A stretch of DNA of 64,000 nucleotides from JAWPMT01 sp965267435 (GCA_965267435.1 OZ253960.1:4898001-4962000), one strand, 5' to 3'; shown: positions 43,901-51,108, numbered from the stretch's first letter. The notes: a model not told the origin generated them from the letters alone. Program-made: numbers and translations.

Positions 43901-44588
43901 TAATGTGAAGTTCCGTTTTGGTCCCGTGATTGCCTTGGGGGAAGTATCAAGAATACAGAGTGATAGATTTCTGAGTACCCCCGAGAGTGGCGTCGATCCG
44001 GCAAAGGTGAATGAGCAGCATATCTATCTTGGGGTGAATGCTGGATTCACTTTTGATGTACGCGACCACCGCGGACTACCGAGTTCCGGCGTATTCTTCA
44101 ATGCCGATATTGAGAGAGTATGGGGAATGAACGAACGGTCTGAGAACCTGACAAGAGTGAAGTCTGACTTTTCCCATTATTTGTCTTTGCGATTTCCGGC
44201 GAGGCTTGTAATCGCTAACCGTGTGGGTGTCGAGCACATCTTCAAAAACGACTTTGAGTTTTTCAATTCTGCGAAACTCGGTGGGTGGACGAACCTGAGA
44301 GGATTTCGCCGAACGCGGTTTCACGGGCAGACCGCCTTCTTCCACAACCTGGATCTAAGGCTCAAGCTGTTTACATTCACTACTTATGTCTTTCCCGGAG
44401 AGTTTGGAGTGGTCGGTTTTCAGGATATTGGTCGTGTGTGGTATGATGGAGAGTCATCCAGCAAGTGGCACATTGGTCGGGGCGTGGGTCCGTACATCGC
44501 GCCACTGGACGTCCTCGCTATCAATTTCTATTGGACATTCACCGAGGAGGAGGATCTGTTCTCGGTGCGATTTGGGTTCTTTTTCTGA
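40905..44588 (+). CDS. Metallophosphoesterase / kinase-like / outer-membrane-barrel protein
   Basis: A 1227-residue exported protein. Signal peptide 1-22. A calcineurin-like phosphoesterase fills about 25-370, with all metal motifs: IGDAGE (29-34), LGDNLYP (61-67), GNHDW (104-108), AAHHPMYS (204-211) and GHEH (289-292). A central domain (about 430-660) resembles the atypical kinase-like HipA/Fam20/CotH families: VLRSVEKD with a possible beta-3 Lys (K458), IGDWDRHDDQWRW (585-597) as a catalytic loop, and DRDQAF (616-621) as a metal-binding loop. From about 860 to the end the strand pattern and final Phe (GFFF) fit an Omp85/BamA-type beta-barrel. Family members are usually annotated only as metallophosphoesterase. 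It is probably an outer-membrane anchored enzyme facing the periplasm or surface. The start is the first ATG, with RBS AGGTAGGG. Confidence 0.8.
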   Translation: MPMKKSIYCLLFVGCSFVAWTQDMSVYLIGDAGEPQPQDQNLAYLGEKIANASPDDVLIFLGDNLYPKGLPNPEDPDRAKMEAKLNPQLDLIKAFKGRSIMIPGNHDWAQGRAQGWQNVRNMAKYVAEYTGSPDIFLPRNGCPGPVEIPLNEKVTLIILDTQYFLHSEEKAREEDGCEARGGSDALALLHDMVLRNADKHILVAAHHPMYSYGPHGGKFKFWKTNLFPLTEAKSMKNLYIPLPGLGTIYWAARAGIGNIQDIPNPKYKFMRNVLVDAIEKADNVVWANGHEHSLQYIKRGKSHYVVSGSGSKTSHVTSGQGTQFFQQVRGFAQLTYHDEGDVNLKYWGGDTQELLYEEDIYSKQVVTDEMELSNRPSFSGLVKTTSASSKYGISKRGRSWLGKNYRDTWAVPIEVPYFDILEEHGGLEIVKRGGGRQTTSLRLVEENGRHHVLRSVEKDPSQLLPTSLRRTFAADFLQDQISSSHPYGALAVPKLADAIGVYHANPKLVFIPEDPAFGKYQYTVDNTMMLYEERPNDENASEPFFGGGDDVKGTLDMLEAEIYDDNDNWVDQDFVLRSRLFDMVIGDWDRHDDQWRWVGVDNSDRKGRRYRPIPRDRDQAFFTTDGFLPKIAASKWAVPSSEGFNEEMKWAPGFNWNMRFFDRTFVSEPEWSDWQREIDFIQENLTDEIIDEAIQDLPQPAYDLRGEEIKRILKARRDGMEKYARQLYEFLTKEVEVVGTHKHEYFLVERISDNETRVTVTKREKDGDLKQVYYQRTFQHKDTKEIRLYGLGGEDVFDVQGDVNKGLKVRIIGGEQEDVITDASSVRGLGKKTVVYDNVSNTELTKSSTTRSKLSKKADVNEYDRKSYVYDKVYPLISAQFNPDNGLYLGLGFLSIDYAWRKKPFRSQNLFLANGALGIDSYNFRYEGWFTDVFGKWGLRISAEFQEPFFVTNFFGYGNETTFDFTGDESGFTVEPIDYYRVQTDRGLLRPNLERSLGDNVKFRFGPVIALGEVSRIQSDRFLSTPESGVDPAKVNEQHIYLGVNAGFTFDVRDHRGLPSSGVFFNADIERVWGMNERSENLTRVKSDFSHYLSLRFPARLVIANRVGVEHIFKNDFEFFNSAKLGGWTNLRGFRRTRFHGQTAFFHNLDLRLKLFTFTTYVFPGEFGVVGFQDIGRVWYDGESSSKWHIGRGVGPYIAPLDVLAINFYWTFTEEEDLFSVRFGFFF

Positions 44589-44695
44589 CTATTCAGACGC
44601 TGTTTGTTGCCAATAGTCGAAAATCTAAGCCCATTCATAGTAAGCAGCGGTTTATTTGGATTGTTATTAATCAGCAAGACAATTAGATCAGCACT

Positions 44696-45292
44696 ATGTT
44701 ATCAGACAAAACATTCGTGGACCGCTACCGCGAGCTTCACCACAGAACACTTCCGGAGTTCATAGATAGCCTGGAAGAAGACCAACTTTACTTTTCCATT
44801 TACGACGCCAATCCGATCATTTGGATCTACTGGCACATGCTCCGCACGATGGATGCGGGTGTGAGCAGGTTTGTGATGGAGCGCCCGCAGATATATCCGA
44901 TTTTTGCTGAGGCTGTCAACTATCGAAGCAACTACAGTGGAACAGGCATGAGCAAGCAGGAAGCACTTGACGTCGCCCAGGGACTCTCCATTGAAGGCCT
45001 GAAGAGCTACCACAAAGGTCTCAATGAGCGTCTCACGCTCGTGCTTGAGGACCTGGACTCTCTGAATCTGGATGAGAAGCCCCCTCGGGAGCTGATTCAG
45101 CAGGTAGCTTGTAACGAGAAGCTCATACCTGAAGGGTCATGGCACCTTGTCAACTCCTACTATGGTAAGTCGCGAGAGTGGTTTCTGCTCAATATGTGCT
45201 TGACACACGCGTACATGCACCTGGGCCAGATGACCATGCTAGCGACTATCTCCGCCAACGAAAGTCATACGGTCAGCCAAGCGATATCATAA
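44696..45292 (+). CDS. DinB-like helical protein
   Basis: A 198-residue soluble protein. The His-rich helices NPIIWIYWHMLRTMDAGVS and NMCLTHAYMHLGQMTMLA carry the paired His arrangement of DinB/mycothiol-dependent enzymes, but the chain has extra acidic helices in between. It stands alone, about 100 bases after the large phosphoesterase gene. Metal-dependent transferase or hydrolase activity is inferred. Confidence 0.7.
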   Translation: MLSDKTFVDRYRELHHRTLPEFIDSLEEDQLYFSIYDANPIIWIYWHMLRTMDAGVSRFVMERPQIYPIFAEAVNYRSNYSGTGMSKQEALDVAQGLSIEGLKSYHKGLNERLTLVLEDLDSLNLDEKPPRELIQQVACNEKLIPEGSWHLVNSYYGKSREWFLLNMCLTHAYMHLGQMTMLATISANESHTVSQAIS

Positions 45293-45340
45293 CGTCGCCC
45301 TTCATGTCGGTCTAATTTCGTCCCTATAAACACAGGGAAA

Positions 45341-45853
45341 ATGGGACCAATAGACAACTTGAAAGATTTGATGATTGAGCAACTTCGCGAGCTCTTCGAT
45401 GGCGAGGTCCATTCTCTTCGAAAGCTGCGAAAGCTCATCGATCAGGTGAGCGACTCTCGACTACGGGAGGTCTTGGACGAATACATCAGTGCGCACGACG
45501 AGCAAGTCATGCGTCTCTGTCAGGTCTTTGAGCTACAGTTCATCAGGAAAAGGGGCGAGATCTCTGAGAGCCTCGAGGTGATGTCCGAAGAAGCATTGCA
45601 GCTGATGGAGAGATGCACCAACAAGATCATTCGAGATGCCGCGGCTATCACTGCTCTGCAGCACATGATCCACTTCAAGATCGCGGGATATGGCTCTGTG
45701 ACGACTTACGCGCGCACCCTCCGCTTATGGGATGAAGCAGCCATTCTGCATAAATGTCTGGAAATCGAAAAGGAATTTGATGAGAAGCTGGTGATGGTTG
45801 CGACCAACGACCTGAACCGCAAAGCGACCCACGCTGAAGTAACGGTGAAGTGA
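45341..45853 (+). CDS. DUF892 (YciE/YciF-like) ferritin-like protein
   Basis: A 170-residue four-helix protein of the DUF892 family. It starts LKDLMIEQLRELFDGEVHSLRKLRKL, and the likely di-iron Glu/His ligands recur in HDEQVMRLCQVFEL, ITALQHMIHFKIAGYGSVTTYAR and CLEIEKEFDEKL. YciF-type proteins are stress-linked, and their enzymatic role is not settled. The TGA stop lies inside the 3' end of a tRNA gene on the other strand. Confidence 0.85.
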   Translation: MGPIDNLKDLMIEQLRELFDGEVHSLRKLRKLIDQVSDSRLREVLDEYISAHDEQVMRLCQVFELQFIRKRGEISESLEVMSEEALQLMERCTNKIIRDAAAITALQHMIHFKIAGYGSVTTYARTLRLWDEAAILHKCLEIEKEFDEKLVMVATNDLNRKATHAEVTVK

Positions 45854-45925
45854 GGCATACTGGATTCGAACCAGTGACCCCTACCCTGTCAAGGTAGTGC
45901 TCTAAACCAACTGAGCTAATGCCTC
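45851..45925 (-). tRNA. tRNA-Val (anticodon GAC)
   Basis: A full cloverleaf of 75 bases on the minus strand: acceptor stem GAGGCAT/ATGCCTC, D-arm GCTC..GAGC, anticodon stem CTACC/GGTAG with loop TTGACAG (anticodon GAC, codon GUC), T-arm ACTGG-TTCGAAT-CCAGT, discriminator A. The CCA end is not encoded. The discriminator and first bases of the acceptor 3' strand overlap the stop codon of the DUF892 gene (plus strand). A TAGCTTTG box lies 13 bases upstream of the 5' end. Confidence 0.95.
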
Positions 45926-45937
45926 ATTGAGTAGCTG

Positions 45938-45945
45938 CAAAGCTA
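45938..45945 (-). promoter_or_regulatory. -7 box of the tRNA-Val gene
   Basis: Minus-strand TAGCTTTG, an exact TAnnTTTG match, ends 13 bases before the tRNA 5' end. It predicts a 5' extension of only a few bases before processing. Confidence 0.5.
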
Positions 45946-46001
45946 TACAAAGTTTCAATACGCCCTATTGACCGAGGCCCCTTTTTGCCAATCCCGCTAG
46001 A

Positions 46002-46018
46002 TGTTAATGACTTGTTAA
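46002..46018 (+). promoter_or_regulatory. Direct repeat upstream of the first kinase gene
   Basis: Two TGTTAA hexamers (46002-46007 and 46013-46018) sit 11 bases apart, the usual period of OmpR/PhoB-type tandem sites. The second begins 33 bases before the -7 box at 46046. See the matching pair at 48835. Confidence 0.5.
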
Positions 46019-46045
46019 AAGGCTGTTCCGCCGGGTGGTTCCTTC

Positions 46046-46053
46046 TATTTTTG
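46046..46053 (+). promoter_or_regulatory. -7 box of the first kinase gene
   Basis: TATTTTTG, an exact TAnnTTTG match, ends only 4 bases before the ATG at 46058. Transcription is predicted to start at or next to the ATG, giving a leaderless mRNA. No TTTG -33 box was found, which fits an activator-dependent promoter. Confidence 0.5.
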
Positions 46054-46057
46054 TAAA

Positions 46058-47311
46058 ATGAATAATGCCCCCATACGCGCGCTGGTGCTTCTCGCGACAT
46101 TGGCACTGGTGGGAATACTGGCATCGCAAATGTATTGGAGCACAAGGGCCGTGGCTCGTGAGCAGCAACAATTCAATCATTCGGTGCAGATGGCACTCCA
46201 TAGCGTAGTTGAATCGCTGTGTCAGATAGATGGCAATGACATACCGTTGAACAATCCTATCGATCGCGTTTCTAACAACTACTTCATTGTCCGCACTAAC
46301 AACAAAATCAATCTTACTTCGCTGGAGTATGTGCTGAAGGCTGAATTTGAAAAGAGAGCCATCGTCCAGGACTTCGAATATGGCGTTTACGATTGCGAGC
46401 ATGAGCAAATGGTATACGGTGATCTTGTTCAGCTATCCTCCCACCCTATTATAAAGGCGCAATCGACGCTACCAGAGTTACCCGATGAAGCCTATTACTT
46501 TGGGATTCTCTTTCCAGGGCGAGCTACCGGATTTTTCGGAGACGGTGATTTCTGGAAGATCACGACCCTACTTACGGTGGTAGTGACGTGTTTCCTTGGC
46601 TATGCCATCTTCATCGTCCTCCGCCAGAAGCGGCTTGGAGCGGTCCAGAGAGACTTTGTCAACAACATGACCCACGAGTTTAAGACCCCCCTGGCGACGC
46701 TCAAGGTAGTGTCTGAAGTTCTGGAGTCCGCCACCGTATCCGAGAATAGCCGGTTGAGGCAATATGCCCAGATCATGGGCCGGGAGACAGCTCGACTGGA
46801 AAGGCAAGTGAACCAGGTATTGAAAAGCAGCTGGATCGAGCATCGTCCCCAATTGAAATGGGAGTTGATTGATTTGGGAGCGCTCATCGATGATACGTTG
46901 CAGAGCTTTGATCAGCGCTTGGAAGACAAGCCCATGAAGGCTGAATTTTCGAGGCCGCCGGAAGCATTCGTCAACGGCGACAGAGAATTTCTAAAGACAG
47001 TTTTCTTCAATCTCATCGACAATGCCATCAAATACGGGGGCGATCGCCTGCAGATCTCCATGGATGATGCAAGCGGTAAGCTGGCGGTTGTGGTGGCCGA
47101 TAACGGTGAAGGTATTCCGCGGAATCTTCGTGGCCGGGTATTCAAGAAGTTCTATCGGGTTACCAGGGGCAACAGGCATGATGCAAGCGGATTTGGGCTG
47201 GGGCTCTTCTCTGTTCGAAGCATCTTGCGTCAGCACAAGGCGTCGATCCAGATCCTGGATGCCCCAGGATGTCAGTTCATGCTAAAATTCAAAAAGATTG
47301 GAAAAGGGTAA
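46058..47311 (+). CDS. Two-component sensor histidine kinase
   Basis: A 417-residue kinase. TM1 is about residues 6-26 and TM2 about 167-188, with a small periplasmic domain of about 140 residues between. The HisKA box is FVNNMTHEFKTPLATLK (phospho-His206), followed by the HATPase N-box NLIDNAIKYGG, G1 VADNGEGI, and G2 GFGLGL. The layout and the sequence around the H-box resemble RprX-type kinases. Its 3' end overlaps the cognate regulator gene by 14 bases. The input signal is not known. Confidence 0.92.
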   Translation: MNNAPIRALVLLATLALVGILASQMYWSTRAVAREQQQFNHSVQMALHSVVESLCQIDGNDIPLNNPIDRVSNNYFIVRTNNKINLTSLEYVLKAEFEKRAIVQDFEYGVYDCEHEQMVYGDLVQLSSHPIIKAQSTLPELPDEAYYFGILFPGRATGFFGDGDFWKITTLLTVVVTCFLGYAIFIVLRQKRLGAVQRDFVNNMTHEFKTPLATLKVVSEVLESATVSENSRLRQYAQIMGRETARLERQVNQVLKSSWIEHRPQLKWELIDLGALIDDTLQSFDQRLEDKPMKAEFSRPPEAFVNGDREFLKTVFFNLIDNAIKYGGDRLQISMDDASGKLAVVVADNGEGIPRNLRGRVFKKFYRVTRGNRHDASGFGLGLFSVRSILRQHKASIQILDAPGCQFMLKFKKIGKG

Positions 47312-47978
47312 GATACTCGTTGCCGAGGATGATGAAAATCTGGGCTTCGTGATTCAGGATGGCCTGAAGCAAGAAGGTTATGAAGTCACATGGTGCAAAA
47401 ATGGCGAGCAAGGATGGCAGCTATTTGGCGAGGAGTCGTTTGACCTTTGCTTGCTGGACGTTATGATGCCACGACTGGATGGGTTTGAATTGGCCCGTCG
47501 GATTCGCACCCAGGATGAGTTCGTTCCCATCGTGTTTCTGACTGCTTTGGAGATGGAAGCCGACAAACTGCAGGGATTTGAGATCGGCGGAGATGATTAT
47601 GTGACGAAACCCTTCAGTTTAAAAGAGCTGCTCTATCGGATTGCCGTTTTCATGCGAAGGGCACGGGGCTCAACTGCACCTACCGAGGCCACCACGGTAG
47701 GCAGCTATACACTTGACCTTCGCAATCTGAAATTGGCACACAAGCAGGGTGAAATCACGTTGACCCAGATGGAGGCGAAGCTCCTGCAAATGCTGTGTGA
47801 GTGCAAAAATGAATTGGTTAAAAGGGAAGACATTCTCATCCGGATTTGGGGTGAGAATGACTACTTCAAGGGGAGGAGTTTGGATGTTTTCATCTCCCGC
47901 CTGCGAAAGTACCTACGCCATGACGCTAGTCTCAGCATTGAGAATCATCATGGTGTAGGTTTTACCCTCAAATGTTGA
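47298..47978 (+). CDS. OmpR-family response regulator
   Basis: A 226-residue regulator. The receiver domain has ILVAEDDENLG (acid pocket), LCLLDVMMPRLDGFELA (phospho-Asp53), FLTALEMEADK and YVTKPFSLKELLYRI. The C-terminal winged helix (about 130-226) includes LTQMEAKLLQMLCECKNELV and RSLDVFISRLRKYLRHD. The predicted start is TTG, overlapping the kinase gene. It is most similar in build to RprY and to the second regulator in this window. Confidence 0.92.
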   Translation: MEKGKILVAEDDENLGFVIQDGLKQEGYEVTWCKNGEQGWQLFGEESFDLCLLDVMMPRLDGFELARRIRTQDEFVPIVFLTALEMEADKLQGFEIGGDDYVTKPFSLKELLYRIAVFMRRARGSTAPTEATTVGSYTLDLRNLKLAHKQGEITLTQMEAKLLQMLCECKNELVKREDILIRIWGENDYFKGRSLDVFISRLRKYLRHDASLSIENHHGVGFTLKC

Positions 47979-47981
47979 TGG

Positions 47982-48584
47982 TTATGCCTCTTTGTCTGGC
48001 GTCTCCTCTTCCTGGCTCACCTCTACACCCTCGGGTGGAATTTCCACTTTGATGTGGCCCCAATTCTCACCGCTTTTGATACGATAGAGCTGCATCTCTG
48101 AAATACCAAACTGCCGGGCGATCATCTTCATTCTCGTCTTCCTGTTGGGATCGAAAATTCTCTCCTTGATCAGCCTCACCTTGGACTCAGTCAATTTCGC
48201 ACTGCGCGTGATACCATCACGCCAGGCGGGATTGCTTTGTTGATGCTTTTCCTTCTCTTCTTTCGTGGCCCACTGCAGGTTATCTACCTGATTGTTTTCC
48301 TTGTCGTGATCGAGGTGCAGAACGAATTTCTTCTCTGCATCGTCATTCGGAATAAAGTGATTGGCCACTAGCTTGTGGATGTAGAATGAGCGCCTACCGC
48401 CGCTCTCCAAACGTAGGGTGATGGTTTTGTAACCTCTAACGGTTGCGAACTTCAGAATGTGACCCTTTTCATTGGTCTTAAAACTCTTCAATCTACCGTC
48501 ACTGGAAATGTGGATTTTCTCTTTATCCACCACTTCTTCAGTTTCTAGAGGCTTCCATTCCTCATAGTCTCTGTGATGTAACAT
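47982..48584 (-). CDS. NUMOD4/HNH endonuclease-like protein with helix-turn-helix
   Basis: A 200-residue protein. A NUMOD4-like N-terminus (EWKPLETEEVVDKEKIHISSDG) leads to an HNH_3-type motif: LHLDHDKENNQVDNLQWATK, with the His, Asn and Asn in place. The C-terminal part (KLTESKVRLIKERIF to ARQFGISEMQLYRIKSG) looks like a helix-turn-helix. Homing endonucleases have this make-up, but no intron or intein surrounds it, so a DNA-binding or nicking role tied to regulation is possible. It lies on the opposite strand between two kinase-regulator operons. Confidence 0.78.
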   Translation of the reverse strand: MLHHRDYEEWKPLETEEVVDKEKIHISSDGRLKSFKTNEKGHILKFATVRGYKTITLRLESGGRRSFYIHKLVANHFIPNDDAEKKFVLHLDHDKENNQVDNLQWATKEEKEKHQQSNPAWRDGITRSAKLTESKVRLIKERIFDPNRKTRMKMIARQFGISEMQLYRIKSGENWGHIKVEIPPEGVEVSQEEETPDKEA

Positions 48585-48834
48585 TCTTCCTGGTCTTCAA
48601 TAATGATGTGCTTGCGGGACCCCTAAAAATAGTAATTTTTATGGAACTAAATAGCACTTTTATAACTCACTCAACGGATTTTTATTGCTTGCCTCTAACG
48701 GACTGTGTCTATTTCGTGTCGTACAGGCACCATTCTGTGATGAAAATCATGGCCACAAATCCCATGCCTTTATCAACGATCTGCGTATGTGCTCAAGTGA
48801 AATGTGCCGCTACATTGGACTGATTTCACCTACA

Positions 48835-48851
48835 GGTTAAAAAAGGTTAAA
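48835..48851 (+). promoter_or_regulatory. Direct repeat upstream of the second kinase gene
   Basis: GGTTAAA occurs twice, at 48835-48841 and 48845-48851, 10 bases apart. The second copy begins 33 bases before the -7 box at 48878, the same offset as at the first kinase operon. Confidence 0.5.
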
Positions 48852-48877
48852 CCTCAACCAGCGAGATTTCAGCGCCG

Positions 48878-48885
48878 TAAATTTA
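48878..48885 (+). promoter_or_regulatory. -7 box of the second kinase gene
   Basis: TAAATTTA, one base from TAnnTTTG, ends 8 bases before the ATG at 48894, so the predicted leader is at most a few bases. No TTTG -33 element is seen. Confidence 0.4.
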
Positions 48886-48893
48886 CAAAGATT

Positions 48894-50405
48894 ATGAGCG
48901 GCATCAGGTTAAGATCGGTCATCATTCTCATGAGTTTCGCCCTCGTCGGCCTTATTGGCTTCCAGCTATATTGGATAGACGGGGTGATCCGCTCCAATGA
49001 AGAGCGGTTTCGCAAGGATGTAATTGAGGCGTTGCAGACGGTCTCTCAAAAAATTGAGAAGCAGGAGACCTACGCTTTAATCAGGAAAACGATGATGTCC
49101 CAAAGGTCAGGGCAAGGCGCCGCAGGTGGTCCTGTGTATTTTGAAATTAGCGATAGTCTCTGGCTTACTGAAGAACTGAGCTTCTCACTCAACATTTCCG
49201 CAGGCCCATCGCCGGATGGTCCCATTCCCGAGATGACTACCCCGATTGCTGCCAGCAACCCCGAGGCATTGCGTCAGCAACCTCCCATGGAAATGCAGCG
49301 GGCCTCCGACAGGTCAGGCATTGTGGTCACGGTCCTGCAGGAGATGCTCATGAGCACGCAATCAATGGCTACCCGCCTTCACCCTGATTATCTGGACTCA
49401 CTCCTGGCGTATGAGCTTCACGAACGCGGCATAGATATCAGCTACCACTATGGAGTAATTGTCCCTCATCAGGACCGGTTTCTCTACCTGGGTAGTCCCG
49501 AACGGAAGCAGGCACTGCTTGAAACAGAGCTGCGTGCGAGTCTTTTTCCTAATGACCTCACAGGTGACTATCAATACCTGGTCATAGACTTCCCGGAGGA
49601 AGGCCGCTTTTTATTGGGTAAGATCTGGTTGACAAGTGCCAGTTCCGGGATCCTGGTCCTTGTAGTAATGTTCTGCTTCGGATATGCGATTCGTACGATT
49701 GTACGTCAGAAGAAGCTATCAGAGATGAAAACCGACTTCATCAATAACATGACCCACGAGTTGAAGACACCGATTGCGACGGTAGGGCTGGCCGTCGAGG
49801 CGCTGCAGGACAATGATGTGCGCAAAGCACCAACTATTGGCGATCGGTACCTGGGAATGATCAAGGAAGAGAACAGTCGCCTTGGTCAGCATGTGGAGAA
49901 GGTACTGCAGATGGCAGCGATGGAGCGGAATGATCTCCGCATCCGAAAGGAGCCTGTGGACCTACATGCCTTGGTCTTGGATGCTGTAGACAAGATGTCA
50001 TTGCAAGTCGAAAAGCGCGAGGGGGATATTCGTACAATACTCAACTCGGCTGAGTCCGTAGTAGATGGAGACCCTGTTCACTTGATGAACGTGGTGCTCA
50101 ATCTGTTGGACAATGCCAATAAGTATTCGCCGGATACTCCGTCCATTACTGTCCGGAGCGAAAAGCGTGGAAAGTTTATCGTTCTTTCTGTGCAAGACCA
50201 TGGGATTGGCATGAGCCGGGAAGCTGCCCGACAAATATTCCAGAAGTTTTATCGGGTCCCCACCGGAAACCGGCACGATGTAAAGGGATTCGGCCTTGGA
50301 CTGGCGTACGTGAAAAGTATCGTAGACCAGCATGAAGGCGAGATCAGTGTGGAGAGTGAACCAGGCCGGGGCAGTAAGTTTTTTGTCACATTACCTTTAA
50401 TCTAA
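48894..50405 (+). CDS. RprX-like sensor histidine kinase
   Basis: A kinase of about 503 residues. TM1 (RSVIILMSFALVGLIGFQLYW) is followed by IRSNEERFRKDVIEALQTVSQKIEKQET, the conserved start of RprX-type periplasmic domains; TM2 is SGILVLVVMFCFGYAI. The H-box is FINNMTHELKTPIATVG, then N-box NLLDNANKYS, G1 VQDHGIGMS and G2 GFGLGLAYVKS. The ATG at 48894 (MSGIRLRSV) is chosen because the frame to 48804 adds a basic segment unlike the family and precedes the promoter box. Its stop overlaps the regulator gene by one base. Confidence 0.92.
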   Translation: MSGIRLRSVIILMSFALVGLIGFQLYWIDGVIRSNEERFRKDVIEALQTVSQKIEKQETYALIRKTMMSQRSGQGAAGGPVYFEISDSLWLTEELSFSLNISAGPSPDGPIPEMTTPIAASNPEALRQQPPMEMQRASDRSGIVVTVLQEMLMSTQSMATRLHPDYLDSLLAYELHERGIDISYHYGVIVPHQDRFLYLGSPERKQALLETELRASLFPNDLTGDYQYLVIDFPEEGRFLLGKIWLTSASSGILVLVVMFCFGYAIRTIVRQKKLSEMKTDFINNMTHELKTPIATVGLAVEALQDNDVRKAPTIGDRYLGMIKEENSRLGQHVEKVLQMAAMERNDLRIRKEPVDLHALVLDAVDKMSLQVEKREGDIRTILNSAESVVDGDPVHLMNVVLNLLDNANKYSPDTPSITVRSEKRGKFIVLSVQDHGIGMSREAARQIFQKFYRVPTGNRHDVKGFGLGLAYVKSIVDQHEGEISVESEPGRGSKFFVTLPLI

Positions 50406-51103
50406 TGGACGCAGCAAAGATCCTTTTGGTAGAAGATGATCCCAATCTGGGGCAGATATTGAGTGAATACCTTACCCTCAAAGGTCTCAATACACAACTT
50501 GCTCAGGATGGCGAGGCAGGTTGGGAGGCATTCAAGGGCGGTCATTTTGATTTGTGCATCCTTGATTTGATGATGCCTAAGAAAGACGGTTTTACCCTTG
50601 CATCGGACATCAGATCGCAGGATACCACGGTGCCCATCATCTTTTTGACGGCCAAGAGCCTAAAGGAAGATGTTATTCAGGGGTTCAAGATTGGTGGAGA
50701 CGATTATATCACCAAGCCCTTCAGCATGGAGGAGCTGATGTTGCGTATACAGGCCGTCTTGAAAAGAACACTCAAAGACACACAGGAGTCGCACATCCCG
50801 GATGCATTTGAGATTGGCACCCTGAAATACTTCTACAATGAGAACCGGCTCGTCACCCCCCTAAGGGAGATCAAACTGACTACCAAGGAAAACGAGCTGA
50901 TGAGAATATTCTTTGAAAATGTCAATCAGACCGTCGATCGAAGCCACGCCCTGAAACGGATTTGGAAAGATGACAGCTATTTCAATGCACGCAGCATGGA
51001 TGTTTACATCGCGAAGCTTCGAAAGTACCTGAAGGACGACGAGCAAATCAAAATCTTGACAGTGCACGGTGAGGGGTTCAAGTTGGTGCATTTGACGGCC
51101 TAA
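50405..51103 (+). CDS. RprY-like response regulator
   Basis: A 232-residue OmpR-class regulator. Receiver motifs: ILLVEDDPNLGQI, LCILDLMMPKKDGFTLASD (phospho-Asp), FLTAKSLKEDV and YITKPFSMEELMLRI. The winged helix ends RSMDVYIAKLRKYLKDD and VHGEGFKLVHLTA. It pairs with the RprX-like kinase just upstream and is a likely paralogue of the regulator at 47298. Binding to the GTTAA repeats upstream is inferred only. Confidence 0.93.
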   Translation: MDAAKILLVEDDPNLGQILSEYLTLKGLNTQLAQDGEAGWEAFKGGHFDLCILDLMMPKKDGFTLASDIRSQDTTVPIIFLTAKSLKEDVIQGFKIGGDDYITKPFSMEELMLRIQAVLKRTLKDTQESHIPDAFEIGTLKYFYNENRLVTPLREIKLTTKENELMRIFFENVNQTVDRSHALKRIWKDDSYFNARSMDVYIAKLRKYLKDDEQIKILTVHGEGFKLVHLTA

Positions 51104-51108
51104 TCGAC

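Larger units (their letters stand above)
48585..48893. other. 309-base regulatory gap before the second kinase gene
   Basis: No convincing gene. A 71-residue frame at 48608-48823 has no family resemblance. The gap holds a minus-strand TATTTTTA box (48631-48624) suited to the HNH gene. Toward the second kinase it holds a direct repeat (48835-48851) and a TAAATTTA box (48878-48885). Confidence 0.55.

Noticed and set aside
47982..48584. Group I intron or intein around the HNH gene
   Set aside because: Flanking genes are intact and not interrupted; no splice or intein motifs seen.
48608..48823. 71-residue plus-strand frame upstream of the second kinase
   Set aside because: No recognisable protein character, and it lies in a likely promoter region.
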